DNA from: Paracoccaceae bacterium
Lineage (GTDB): Bacteria > Pseudomonadota > Alphaproteobacteria > Rhodobacterales > Rhodobacteraceae
Length of the DNA: 64,000 nucleotides
Reading direction: 5' to 3'
Assembly (NCBI GenBank): GCA_024742405.1
Contig: JANSYP010000001.1
Location: 868,001 to 932,000 of the forward strand
The position numbers and the translations under genes were made by a program. Below the pieces are notes generated by a model. The model was not told where the DNA came from. It did no database searches and saw only the letters and a program-made list of their open reading frames with translations. This document shows positions 1-9,829 of the stretch, in pieces. Every line of letters starts with the position of its first letter. Positions within the stretch are counted from its first letter, which is position 1.

Positions 1-1305
<1,305 letters not shown>

Positions 1306-1325
1306 ACCCAGCCGGGATTAAAACG

Positions 1326-1358
1326 AAAAGGGGCTCGCCAAGCGCGGGCCCCTTTTTT
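1326..1358 (+). terminator. Rho-independent terminator after the aldehyde dehydrogenase gene
   Basis: The arms AAAAGGGGCTCGC and GCGGGCCCCTTTT pair with one G-T wobble around a 5-base loop and end in a run of six T. It lies 20 bases after the stop codon, so it ends the aldehyde dehydrogenase transcript. Confidence 0.85.
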
Positions 1359-1431
1359 GCGTCCGGCTGCCCGATCCGGCGGTCGCGGCGCGCCGAGCAT
1401 CGCGCCAGGCTTCAGCACAAGGATTTCTGCG

Positions 1432-2097
1432 ATGGACCCCGATTTCTGGCATGGAAAGTGGCGTGACAACCAGATCGCGTTTCACGAGCCGCAGGTGAAT
1501 GGCTTGCTGCGTGACGTCCTCGACCGGCTCGCTCTGGAATCCGGCGCCCGTGTCTTTCTGCCGCTGTGCGGCAAGACTCTGGATATCGGCTATCTGTGCG
1601 CGCGAGGGCTCGAGGTTGTCGGCGCGGAACTGAGCGAAACCGCAGTGGCCCAGCTCTTCAAGGATCTCGACCTGGTGCCGGAGATCCTGACGGTTGGTGC
1701 GATGCGGCTTTTTCGCGCCGGGCCGGTTTCGGTGTTCGTCGGCGATTTCTTTGCGTTGGACCGCGACAGTCTGGGCCCGGTGGATGCGGTCTATGACCGT
1801 GCCGCGCTGGTGGCGCTGCCGCCTGACATGCGGGCGCGCTATGCGGAGCATCTGGTGGCGGTGACGAGCAGCGCGCAGCAGACCCTGATTTCCTTGGAGT
1901 ATGATCAGAGCACGATGAATGGTCCGCCATTTTCGGTTCCGGAGGCCGAGGTCCGCACGCTCTATGGCGACCGGTATCGCGTTACCTTGTTCGATACGCG
2001 CCCCATTTCCGGTGCCTTGGCATCCAGGTGCAGTGGCAGCGAGGTCGCCTGGCTGCTGGCGCGTGATCCGTCTGCGGCATCAGAGAGCAGTGCCTGA
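1432..2097 (+). CDS. tpm: Thiopurine S-methyltransferase family protein
   Basis: A 221-residue soluble SAM-dependent methyltransferase of the TPMT family; bacterial members methylate thiols and selenium or tellurium oxyanions. Seen: the N-terminal FWHGKWRDNQIAFHEP signature (residues 5-20), the SAM-binding FLPLCGKTLDIGYL (42-55), GAELSETAVAQLF (64-76), VGDFFALD, and YDRAALVALP. Length fits the family. The ATG at 1432 is chosen because the signature begins immediately after it; an in-frame upstream extension from 1357 has no family similarity and overlaps the terminator. No obvious operon partner. The natural substrate cannot be read from sequence. Confidence 0.9.
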   Translation: MDPDFWHGKWRDNQIAFHEPQVNGLLRDVLDRLALESGARVFLPLCGKTLDIGYLCARGLEVVGAELSETAVAQLFKDLDLVPEILTVGAMRLFRAGPVSVFVGDFFALDRDSLGPVDAVYDRAALVALPPDMRARYAEHLVAVTSSAQQTLISLEYDQSTMNGPPFSVPEAEVRTLYGDRYRVTLFDTRPISGALASRCSGSEVAWLLARDPSAASESSA

Positions 2098-2236
2098 CCA
2101 GCCGCAGCCCGCGGCGCGGGGCATCTGACGGGAGTCCCGATTTATCACGCGCGAAGACGTCCGCGCGCGGGGACGTGAGGCGCAGGAATGGGCGGTGCAC
2201 GCCAAGTTGGGCCTTTGCGATCGACCGGAGTGCCCT

Positions 2237-2723
2237 ATGGCCAAGAAGACCTAAAAACGCAAGAAATCCGCCGCTACGCCCGCGCGCGTAGCGGGGCGCA
2301 AACGCGGCGTGTCACGCTTCGGCAGATTGCGACCATCGGGATCTGAGGCGCGGTGCTTGTGGCGGGAGGCAGTGTTTTTGCGACGGATTTCCGCAAGAAA
2401 CTGCAGGAGCAGGATCTCAGCGTGATCGGGCAGGGCCTACCTGTGGTTCTGCAAATCCACGACCCGCAATGCTCGTCCTGCACGGCATTCCAACGCCAAA
2501 CGCGCCGGGCGCTCAAGTCCTTTGATGAGGGCGGGTTGATCTATCGGGTCGCCAACACCCAGACATCCGATGGCGCGGCGCCAGCGCGATGAGTCGCTGC
2601 CCAATGTCACGCAGGCGCTCTTTAACGGCGATGGCACGCAGGGGTGCATGTCATAGAGTGCGTCACGCCCGCCGCGGCGCTTGTCGAGGCGTTCCGCCAG
2701 CATCTCGGCGCGCCAAGCAGTTA
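2237..2723 (+). pseudogene. Decayed thioredoxin-fold (CxxC-type) protein gene
   Basis: A once-continuous protein can be pieced together across three frames. It starts MAKKT, hits TAA at 2252, and continues as a basic stretch (KRKKSAATPARVAGRKRG). After a frame change near 2330 there is a TGA at 2344, then a membrane-like segment and a thioredoxin-type IHDPQCSSCTAFQRQTR (about 2455-2505). The frame changes again near 2585 (DESLPNVTQALFNGDGT) and near 2643 (VHVIECVTPAAALVEAFRQH, stop at 2721). Each piece resembles the next part of a Rhodobacteraceae thioredoxin-fold protein. Bases 2134-2236 also read as protein-like text in the first frame with no start codon, so decay may extend upstream. At least two stops and three frame changes rule out simple sequencing error. 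Confidence 0.75.
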
Positions 2724-2766
2724 ACAGGTGCGGAACCCGCAGTCGTTTGGCGCCTACGGTGTCGTG

Positions 2767-3648
2767 CTACCTGGCGCAGGCGGCTTCGAGCAGAGCTTCC
2801 GCAGTTTCGATGTCGTTCGCCAAGCCGTCCGGCATGGTCGCCCGGACCACATCGTGCGCTTCGATGATGATCTGGCCGCTGACCAGCACGAAACAGCGCG
2901 GATCCTGAAGACGCAGTGCGATGATCAGGCGGGCGAGTGCCGGCGCGCTGTGCCGGCCAGCTGCCGACAGTCCGATGACCCGGTGACCTGACAAGGCCAC
3001 ATGCTTCAGCAACTCATCGTGGGACAGATCGAGGGCAAGCTCGATATCCCAGCCCTTTTGCCGAAACAGGTCGGCTGCCATGCGAATACCCAGCAGATGC
3101 GTTTCCCCGGGAACGGCGGCGAACAATGCCGTACGATCTCCGGGAAGCGGAGCGGTGCGGTCGACGCTGTTCAGCGCCCGCAGAATCGCGAATATGCGGC
3201 CGACGCCGACGGTGACCTGAAAAAACGACGCCTGATCAAAAGTCCACTTTTCGCCGAACTGCCGTGCCGCGGGGGCGAGATAGTTCAAATAGACCTGTTC
3301 GAGCGATGCCCCTCTGTCAGTTATCTCTTCGACCATGGTCGCCCCGGCAGACGCATCGTCGGACATCAGCGCAAGGCAAAGCCGATCAACCTCCTGAGGC
3401 GAGGGCGTGAACGTCTCGGTCTCTGGCAGCTCATCGGACCGCTGAGCGATACGTTTAAGCGCTTCTTCGGCGACAGTTTTAACATCCGTTTCCGGTAACC
3501 TTGAGAACAGGGATGCCATTCCCTCGGCTGTTTTCTCGTAATTGTCTTGGTAAAAACTGGAGCGGCGCGACGTCGACTCCGGCATTCTTTCCTCCCACGA
3601 CGGTATTGCGTTCGACTGCACCTGTGCGGCGGCGCTTTCAACACTCAT
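2767..3648 (-). CDS. Cobalamin-binding AerR/PpaA-like (SCHIC-type) regulatory protein
   Basis: A 293-residue cytoplasmic protein. Residues 30-165 are helical and resemble the B12-binding-associated cap; residues 172-290 form a Rossmann-type B12-binding domain with GETHLLG (His184, the predicted axial ligand in a D/E-x-H-x-x-G motif), VIGLSAAG and VLVSGQI. This is the architecture of AerR/PpaA and AppA-SCHIC proteins, which sense light, oxygen or haem/cobalamin and modulate PpsR/CrtJ-type repressors. No photosynthesis genes are in the window, so its target is open. The start is set at the ATG 3648 (MSVESAAAQ); a longer frame from 3753 covers the promoter palindromes. An alternative start is the ATG at 3585 (MPESTS). 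Confidence 0.8.
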   Translation of the reverse strand: MSVESAAAQVQSNAIPSWEERMPESTSRRSSFYQDNYEKTAEGMASLFSRLPETDVKTVAEEALKRIAQRSDELPETETFTPSPQEVDRLCLALMSDDASAGATMVEEITDRGASLEQVYLNYLAPAARQFGEKWTFDQASFFQVTVGVGRIFAILRALNSVDRTAPLPGDRTALFAAVPGETHLLGIRMAADLFRQKGWDIELALDLSHDELLKHVALSGHRVIGLSAAGRHSAPALARLIIALRLQDPRCFVLVSGQIIIEAHDVVRATMPDGLANDIETAEALLEAACAR

Positions 3649-4103
3649 ACAATTTTGAGTAGCTAGGATGATTGACCCGTCAAACAGAGTTGACAGTGGA
3701 CCTGTGAACGTGCGTGTCGGGTAGAACGGCAAGATTCGCGATCCCTGCGGCAATCTGTCACTTTATTTGCCTGGGTCGGTGCACATTCCCGGAGCAAATG
3801 ACATCGCTCCGTCATCCGCTGAGCCTCTGAGGGAGTGCCAGAAACCGCGTCGGCGCGCGCCTCCAGACGCATGGGGCCTAGTGGTCCCGCCGGACGCGCC
3901 AGACCTCCGTTCTAGCCGGCACGTTGGCCAAGGCAGCTTTGCCCGTGACCGGACGTCGCTCCTTCCCGAGCCGTTCAGTCCCTGTTGCGCCGGCGGTTGA
4001 GACGCTCATGGGGTCACGGTGATGTCATTGCCATCGCCGAAAAGTCGTGCTTGCCATGCAGCTTTTCGTGGCATTGACTGACGCATCTTTACGGGAGGTG
4101 ACC
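3649..4103. other. Intergenic region, divergent promoters
   Basis: 455 bases between the B12-binding protein gene and the DUF779 gene, which diverge. Apart from the TTGAC/GTCAA palindromes at 3672-3694 and the ribosome-binding site for 4104, nothing is recognised; open frames here have no protein-like features. Confidence 0.5.
3672..3694. promoter_or_regulatory. Overlapping TTGAC/GTCAA inverted repeats upstream of the B12-binding protein
   Basis: TTGAC-N2-GTCAA is immediately followed by a second pairing, GTCAA-N6-TTGAC, that shares the central half-site, giving three half-sites in 23 bases. The cluster lies 24-46 bases upstream of the ATG at 3648. It looks like an operator for a dimeric regulator, or a -35 region embedded in one. 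The regulator is not identified. Confidence 0.45.
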
Positions 4104-4523
4104 ATGACAGAGCAGACGACGATATCCTGTGCGACCGATGCAGACCTCGTGCCGGGAACCGATGCCGGAACGCGCGTCACCGCGACCGAAGCTGCGCGCA
4201 AGCTGCTGCGCGAAATCCGGGCCGACCATGGCGACGTGCTGTTTCACCAGTCCGGTGGCTGCTGCGATGGCTCCAGCCCGATGTGCTATCCGGTCGACGA
4301 TTTCCGTATCGGGGCACGGGACGTGAAACTGGGCGAAATCGATGGTACCGAAGTCTGGATTTCCGGACCGCAGTTCGAGGCGTGGAAGCACACCCAGCTC
4401 ATCCTGGATGTCGTGCCGGGACGCGGCGGCATGTTCAGCCTCGACAACGGACGCGAACAACGGTTCCTGACCCGCTCGCGACTGTTCAGCGACGAAGAGT
4501 TTGCGGCGCTCGACCCGGTCTAG
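4104..4523 (+). CDS. DUF779 domain protein, aldehyde dehydrogenase partner
   Basis: A 139-residue cytoplasmic protein with the DUF779 signature HQSGGCCDGSSPMCY (residues 48-62) and the conserved GRGGMFSLDNGREQRFLTRSR stretch (first 20: residues 106-125). DUF779 genes are regularly found beside ExaC/AldB-type aldehyde dehydrogenase genes, and one lies 2.8 kb upstream here, so a role in that aldehyde pathway is inferred; the biochemical role is unknown. The ATG at 4104 is chosen because GGGAGGTGA (4091-4099) is placed correctly before it. The Cys-Cys and Cys61 residues could bind metal. Confidence 0.85.
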   Translation: MTEQTTISCATDADLVPGTDAGTRVTATEAARKLLREIRADHGDVLFHQSGGCCDGSSPMCYPVDDFRIGARDVKLGEIDGTEVWISGPQFEAWKHTQLILDVVPGRGGMFSLDNGREQRFLTRSRLFSDEEFAALDPV

Positions 4524-4558
4524 AGCCGTCACGGGCGACCTCTGAGCGCGGTGCCGGA

Positions 4559-6787
4559 TCAGGCCGCGCCGCGCGCCGTGATCTCGACCAGGTCCATGAT
4601 CCGGGCGTGCAACTGCCCAGGGTCAAGCGGCTTGTAGAGCAGGCTGATCCCGGCCGCACGACAGGTGCGCCGCAATTCCGGCGACCGGTTGGCGGTGACG
4701 ATCATCGACGGGATGGATCCGTGATCCTGCTCGATGGTCGACAGCAGATCGAGGCCGGTCAGACCGTCGTCGAGATGATAGTCGGCGATGATCAGGTCCG
4801 GCAGAATGCCAAGCTCCCCCAGAAGCTCGTCGACCTCCTGCGGGCCGTTTACGTCGAGCACGCTCACGCCCCATTTCTCGAGCTGAAGCGTCATCGCACG
4901 CCGGACCGTTTCATCGTTCTCGATCAGCAGGACGATCAGGTTGTCGAGCGTGCTCTGCACCGGCTGGGCGATGTCGATCACGCTCTTGGCATGAACCTTT
5001 GCGGTGGAGCAGAGCGGTAGATTGACGAAAAACCCGCTGCCGCGCCCGGGTTCGGACCACAGATCGATCGGATGCTTGAGCAGGCCGCAGGCCCGTTCGA
5101 CGATTGCGAGGCCCAGACCCATTCCGTCGCTGCCGCCGCCGCCTTCGCGCACGCGGTGAAACTCGCGGAATATCGCCTTCTGCTCGTCGCGCGGGATGCC
5201 GCGCCCGGTGTCCCAGACTTCGACACGCACCGATCCCTCCTTGCGCCTCGCGCCGACCAGGATGCGGCCTTCGTCCGTGTAGCGGACCGCGTTGGCCACG
5301 AGGTTCTGCAGGATCCGCCGCAAATAGGCGGCATCGCTTTCCACCAGCACGCTGCAGGGCAAAACGCGCAGGTCCAGCCCCTTGCGCGCGGCCAGCGGGG
5401 CGAACTCTTCGGCCAGCGTCTTGAGCACCACGCCGAGCGGGACTGGTCCGGGCTCCAGCGCGGCAAGCCCCGCATCTAGCTTGGAGATATCGAGCAGCGC
5501 GCCCAGGATCGTCTCGACGCTGTTGAGCGCGCCGCGGGTGCGCCGGATCGTGTCCTGCACCTGTTCGGGCGGGGCCACGCCGTCCTCCAGGCTCGACAGG
5601 AACAGTTTGGCCGCCGACAGCGGCTGCAGCAGATCGTGGCTGGCCGCGGCGACGAAGCGCGATTTCGACGCATTGGCGCGTTCGGCCTGGGACAGCGCGT
5701 CCTCCAGCGCCAGCGTGCGTTCCTGCACCCGCTTTTCCAGCGACTCGTTGGCGTCATACATGGCCCGGATCGCTTCACGCTCTGCGGTCACGTCGGTGAA
5801 GGAGATCACGAAACCGCGGTCCGGCGTTTCCTGCGCGAAGACGTCGAGCGTCGCACGCGCCCCGCGCCGCACCTCGAAGGACAGCGCCGGACGCGGATCG
5901 GTGCAGGCGACCCAGTCCTTGAGCCTCTGATGCGCCGTCGCATCGGGAAAAGTCAGCCGGTTTTCGATCTGTCCCAGCAGTTTCTCGAACCGAGTGCCCA
6001 GCATGAACTGCCCTGCTGGTAGTGCCAGCAGGGTGCCGACGCGCTGGTTCCAACCCATCAGCAGCCCATGATCGTCGAAGATGCACACACCTTGGTTTAT
6101 GTGGTCGAGGGTCGCGCGGATGATGCGGGCCTGGTCATCGAGCAGTTTTTCGCGCGCCTGGCGTTCCATCCGCATCATGTCTGTGACGTCGGTATGCAGA
6201 ATGACCGTGCCGCCTTGGTCCGTGCGGTGCTCGCTGACCTGAAGCCAGCGGTCCCAGGTCAGACGTACATTGAAGACGACGCAATCGTCGCAATGCCGCT
6301 CCAACCGTTGGGCGACCCAGCTGTCTACCGTGTCCTCCAGCGGCAGCGACAGGTGATCCGACCGGCTGACGAGGTTCACATAGGCGTCAAAGCTCAGCCC
6401 CGGCTCCAGCCGGTCCTGAATGTCCGGCATCTGCTGGCCGAAGCGCGAATTGCACATCACCAGATGCTCGTCGGGACCGAAGAGCGCGAACCCTTCCTGC
6501 ACGGCCTCGATGGCGCCCGAGAGGTCCGCACGCGCCTGTTCGGCGATCCGTTTGGCGACGCTGAGTTCGGTGTTGGAGCGGTTCAGCAACTCCAGCGTTT
6601 CTTCAAGGTCCCGGGTGCGGGCGCGCACCTGATCCTCGAGCTGCACAGCGTGCTGGAAATGGGCGTAGCCGGCGCTGTGATCGCTGTCGGTCTGTTCGAT
6701 CCGGCGCATCAGCGACGTCGCGATCTTAAGCAGCTTGTCGCGCTGCCGCTCGATCGAATCCTGGGGGTTGATCAGCGCTTGGGTCAC
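4559..6787 (-). CDS. PAS-domain hybrid histidine kinase/response regulator (ErcS/NahK-like)
   Basis: 742 residues, with no membrane segment evident. Order: N-terminal coiled coil (20-90), PAS (about 88-205), PAS (about 222-340), coiled coil (340-375), HisKA with SRFVAAASHDLLQPLSAAK (His384), HATPase with N495/N499, DTGRG (526-530) and GMGLGLAI (555-562), and a receiver domain from about 617 with phospho-acceptor Asp669 (IIADYHLDD). This is the NahK/ErcS architecture, known in pseudomonads from regulation of ethanol oxidation. It starts with GTG at 6787, overlapping the stop of the FIST gene (GTGA), so the two are translationally coupled. With the upstream FIST and LuxR-type genes it forms one minus-strand operon. 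Confidence 0.9.
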   Translation of the reverse strand: MTQALINPQDSIERQRDKLLKIATSLMRRIEQTDSDHSAGYAHFQHAVQLEDQVRARTRDLEETLELLNRSNTELSVAKRIAEQARADLSGAIEAVQEGFALFGPDEHLVMCNSRFGQQMPDIQDRLEPGLSFDAYVNLVSRSDHLSLPLEDTVDSWVAQRLERHCDDCVVFNVRLTWDRWLQVSEHRTDQGGTVILHTDVTDMMRMERQAREKLLDDQARIIRATLDHINQGVCIFDDHGLLMGWNQRVGTLLALPAGQFMLGTRFEKLLGQIENRLTFPDATAHQRLKDWVACTDPRPALSFEVRRGARATLDVFAQETPDRGFVISFTDVTAEREAIRAMYDANESLEKRVQERTLALEDALSQAERANASKSRFVAAASHDLLQPLSAAKLFLSSLEDGVAPPEQVQDTIRRTRGALNSVETILGALLDISKLDAGLAALEPGPVPLGVVLKTLAEEFAPLAARKGLDLRVLPCSVLVESDAAYLRRILQNLVANAVRYTDEGRILVGARRKEGSVRVEVWDTGRGIPRDEQKAIFREFHRVREGGGGSDGMGLGLAIVERACGLLKHPIDLWSEPGRGSGFFVNLPLCSTAKVHAKSVIDIAQPVQSTLDNLIVLLIENDETVRRAMTLQLEKWGVSVLDVNGPQEVDELLGELGILPDLIIADYHLDDGLTGLDLLSTIEQDHGSIPSMIVTANRSPELRRTCRAAGISLLYKPLDPGQLHARIMDLVEITARGAA

Positions 6788-7935
6788 GTCTCGTCTCTGG
6801 GTAGCGGGTTATAGACCGCCAGTCCGGTCAGGGTCTGATTGACATGCATCGCGTTGAAATGCTCGCCATAGGTATTGAAGCCGATGACCCGGTGCTGGCG
6901 CAATACTCGGGATATTTCGCCGCTCAGTTGCCGCTCTTCGGCCTCGATCCGCCTAAGGATGCAATCGAAGGCCAGGATGCCATCCGGCGGGCGGGGCTCC
7001 GAAAGCCCGGCAAGCTGGCGCTCCAGATGTGTTGCCATGGGTTCGGCGTCCGCAAGGGTCAGGACCACGCCTTCGTCGATCGCAGAAAAAAACACCAGTT
7101 CGCCCTGGTCGTTGATACGCTGGATCGACCGGACATGGTGCTGATCGCCCAGCCGCACAAGCACGGGATGCGCGGCGAAGGTCATCGGCGAGAGTTGTCC
7201 CGGGGCTATACCCAGAATGCGGGCGTATTCCTCGGCGGCGGGTTCGGCGTTGATCTCCTGCACGAGCCGCAGGGCCGGGTCGGCGCGGGTGACGACCATG
7301 CGGCTGGGGCTGGGGATCAGGTGGTCGAACTTGAACACGCGTATCTCGCAAGCTGTGCGCACAAGGGTCAGGATCGCGGCGTTCCGCAAGACCTGTCCGT
7401 GATAGATCATGAAGGTAGAGTGAAACTCCACGCCGTCACCGGCCGAGCCACCGAAGAGATGGACCGGACCGAGCGACAGCGCCAGGGCGTTGAGCACCGC
7501 GTCCTCCTGCATCGACAGCCCGTCGATCAGGGTAAAGCCGAACTCCGTCTCCCAGGCGGGGGCGCGGTCCGCCAGAGCGCGGCGGCGGCGCAGCAGTTTG
7601 CTGGCCATCTCGTGCCGGTCGATCTGATTGACATCGGGGATCAGGACGGTGTCGCAGGCAAACCGGTCGCTCGGCAGGGCCACGGCGACGATCTTGCCTT
7701 CGTCATAGCCCTCGCTGGTGATCTCGCCCGCGGTGGTGCAGCCGATGACCTCATGCCCGTCAAAGGCACGTTCGGCACTGCGGCAGACGCGATAGGCATC
7801 GGCGTTCGGACTGACGAAGAGCAGGATCAGACTGCCGGGCGGGGCATTGAGTTCGCGCGCAAGAATTCTGAGACCGCCCGGATCCGACCAGACACAACTG
7901 GCCGAAGGCATGGCGGGTGAGGTCGCGACCGGCAC
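6784..7935 (-). CDS. FIST N/C domain sensory protein
   Basis: 383 residues with FIST_N (about 20-215; FDGHEVIGCTTAGEITSEGY, GPVHLFGGSAGDG) and FIST_C (about 225-370; ending GFNTYGEHFNAMHVNQTLTG). FIST domains are predicted small-ligand sensors, perhaps for amino acids, usually coupled to histidine kinases. Here the gene sits between a response regulator and a hybrid kinase and overlaps the kinase start by 4 bases, which supports a function as the sensory input of that system. The GTG at 7935 is used; an ATG at 7911 is an alternative with equally poor ribosome-binding context. The domain call is secure; the ligand is unknown. Confidence 0.88.
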   Translation of the reverse strand: MPVATSPAMPSASCVWSDPGGLRILARELNAPPGSLILLFVSPNADAYRVCRSAERAFDGHEVIGCTTAGEITSEGYDEGKIVAVALPSDRFACDTVLIPDVNQIDRHEMASKLLRRRRALADRAPAWETEFGFTLIDGLSMQEDAVLNALALSLGPVHLFGGSAGDGVEFHSTFMIYHGQVLRNAAILTLVRTACEIRVFKFDHLIPSPSRMVVTRADPALRLVQEINAEPAAEEYARILGIAPGQLSPMTFAAHPVLVRLGDQHHVRSIQRINDQGELVFFSAIDEGVVLTLADAEPMATHLERQLAGLSEPRPPDGILAFDCILRRIEAEERQLSGEISRVLRQHRVIGFNTYGEHFNAMHVNQTLTGLAVYNPLPRDET

Positions 7936-7986
7936 GTCAGGGGGCGTCAGCTCGGTATCCGTTCCCAGCGTTGCGCCCTCCCGTTG

Positions 7987-8694
7987 TTATCCTCCGGCGG
8001 GATCTCCGTGCATCACATGGGCGAATTTCGCCTGTTGAGCCAGCAATACCGCCTGCGTCCGGCTTTGCACGGACAATTTGCGCATGATCGCCGTAACATG
8101 CGCTTTCACGGTCGTCTCTGCAATTGAAAGATCATAGGCGATTTGTTTGTTCAGTTTGCCCTCGCAGATAAGGTCGAGGATGCGCGCCTGCTGACGGGTG
8201 AGCAGAGACAGTCGGTCGAGCGCGGTTTCGGCTTCGGTGCGGGCGTCGGCGCCATCGCCGGTCGGCACGAAACCCTGGGGGGCAAAGGTCCCACCCGAGG
8301 CGATTGTGGCAAAGGCGTCGCGAAAGACGTCGCGTTGGCTGTGCTTGGGCACGAACCCCGAGGCGCCCGCACGCAATGCGGAAGCGACCATCCTGTTGTC
8401 GTCCATGGAGGACACGACGACGATCGGGACAGCGCCCGCCGCGGCCTTGAGCCTGACAAGCCCGTCCAGCCCCTCGACATCGGGCAGGTTGAGATCGAGC
8501 ATGATCACATCGGGCTGCCAGCCGGCCTCGATCTGTTCCAACGCGTTTTGCAGTGTCTCGGCACTTCGCACCTCTGCGATTCCGGCACTCAGCCGGAGCG
8601 TCATCGACAGCGCGTCACAAAACAAGGGGTGGTCGTCCACGATCAACGCGGTCCGAAACCCCAAGCTGTCCTCGCGCGACGCGGCTTCTCCCAT
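7987..8694 (-). CDS. LuxR/NarL-family response regulator (ErbR/AgmR-like)
   Basis: 235 residues: a receiver domain (about 14-130; acidic pocket VDDHP, phospho-acceptor in VIMLDLNLPD, VSSMDD, and KHS for the conserved Lys) followed by a LuxR helix-turn-helix (LTRQQARILDLICEGKLNKQ, TTVKAHVTAIMRKL). Such regulators (ErbR/AgmR) pair with ErcS-like kinases to switch on alcohol oxidation genes. The first gene of the minus-strand unit RR-FIST-kinase. The ATG at 8694 is chosen over the GTG at 8703 because AAGGTGA lies five bases before it. Direct target genes are not shown by the sequence; the aldehyde dehydrogenase and DUF779 gene nearby are candidates. Confidence 0.9.
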   Translation of the reverse strand: MGEAASREDSLGFRTALIVDDHPLFCDALSMTLRLSAGIAEVRSAETLQNALEQIEAGWQPDVIMLDLNLPDVEGLDGLVRLKAAAGAVPIVVVSSMDDNRMVASALRAGASGFVPKHSQRDVFRDAFATIASGGTFAPQGFVPTGDGADARTEAETALDRLSLLTRQQARILDLICEGKLNKQIAYDLSIAETTVKAHVTAIMRKLSVQSRTQAVLLAQQAKFAHVMHGDPAGG

Positions 8695-8829
8695 AACAAT
8701 CACCTTACCGGAGTGGTTATGTCCGACGCTAACACCCCGAGATACGGCTCGGCCATGGTGCGAAGGTCGTAGAGTTTCGCCCTGTGTTCCAGATGCCCTA
8801 GATCACCCTCAGACTCAGCGGGGAATGGT

Positions 8830-9798
8830 ATGGAAATCGCGGATCTTGTGGTGATCGGAGCGGGTTTGGCGGGGCTGACCGTCGCGCGCGGGGCGGTGGA
8901 GGCCGGCCTGTCGGTGCAGGTGCTCGACAAGGGGCGCGGAATCGGCGGCCGGCTGGCGACGCGACGGGCCGAAGGCGGGCTGAGCTTTGACCATGGCGCG
9001 CAGTATCTGCGTCCGCGCGCACCGGGATTCGCGGCATTGCTTGAGGATTTGGCCGGCGCCGGGGCCGCGGCACCCTGGGACGCGGCGGACGGCGCCTATG
9101 TCGGCGTGCCGGGAATGAGCGGACTGCCCAAGCATCTGGCCAGGGATCTTGACATCACTACCGGGCGCCGGGCCGGAGGGCTGATCCGGTCCGGCGATGT
9201 CTGGGACGTGTTCGATACGGAGGGCCGCCTGGCCCTGCGCGGGCGTCGGATCGTGATGGCGATGCCCGCGCCACAGGTCGAGATGGTGCTGGGTCCTGAT
9301 CACCCGGACAGCCGCGCGATCGCCGAAGTGGCGTTTGCCCCCTGCTGGGCGCTCATGGCGGCGTTCGATGGCGATGCAAGGTTGCCGGAGACCCACCGCG
9401 ACCGCGCACCGGATGCGGTACTGTCCTGGATCGCCCATGACGGAGCGAAGCCGGGGCGTGATGGTGGGGCAAGCTACGTGGCCCATGCCTCTACCGCCTG
9501 GACCCGCGCGCATCTGGAGCAAGACGCCGATTGGGTGCAGGCCCGGCTGCTCGACGCGCTGGCGGACATCGCGAACGGCGCACTACCGCCATTGCGCCAT
9601 GCCGCTGTCCACCGCTGGCGCTTCTCGACAGCCGTCCGCCCGCTCGGGCGAGACTGCGTCGCGCTGGAGGACGACGCGCTCTTTCTTTGCGGCGATTGGT
9701 GTCTTGGAGACCGCGCCGAGCATGCCTGGGCCAGCGGGCAGGCCGTGCTGAAAGCGCTGGATCTGGTCAAAAACCGCCAAAGGGAAATTGGGGGATGA
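8830..9798 (+). CDS. Renalase-like FAD-dependent amine oxidoreductase
   Basis: 322 residues. The FAD-binding Rossmann motif DLVVIGAGLAGLTVARGAVE is at residues 5-24, followed by the GRGIGGRLATRR and FDHGAQYLRPR segments typical of the renalase / NAD(P)-binding amine oxidase-like family. C-terminal FLCGDWCLGDRAEHAWASG matches the FAD-closing GD motif of flavin oxidases. Renalases oxidise isomeric forms of reduced nicotinamide dinucleotides; the bacterial substrate here is inferred only. Ribosome-binding GCGGGGA precedes the ATG. It is transcribed in the same direction as the membrane methyltransferase that begins 31 bases after its stop. Confidence 0.85.
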   Translation: MEIADLVVIGAGLAGLTVARGAVEAGLSVQVLDKGRGIGGRLATRRAEGGLSFDHGAQYLRPRAPGFAALLEDLAGAGAAAPWDAADGAYVGVPGMSGLPKHLARDLDITTGRRAGGLIRSGDVWDVFDTEGRLALRGRRIVMAMPAPQVEMVLGPDHPDSRAIAEVAFAPCWALMAAFDGDARLPETHRDRAPDAVLSWIAHDGAKPGRDGGASYVAHASTAWTRAHLEQDADWVQARLLDALADIANGALPPLRHAAVHRWRFSTAVRPLGRDCVALEDDALFLCGDWCLGDRAEHAWASGQAVLKALDLVKNRQREIGG

Positions 9799-9829
9799 CG
9801 CGGGCTTCGGGCAGGCTAGCTCTCGCCCC

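Noticed and set aside
1357-1431. Upstream extension of the thiopurine methyltransferase frame
   Set aside because: It overlaps the rho-independent terminator of the previous gene and has no family similarity; the family signature starts at the ATG 1432.
3780-4100. Sigma-54 promoter before the DUF779 gene
   Set aside because: GG and GC doublets occur but none with the required 10-base spacing and TGGCAC/TTGC context.
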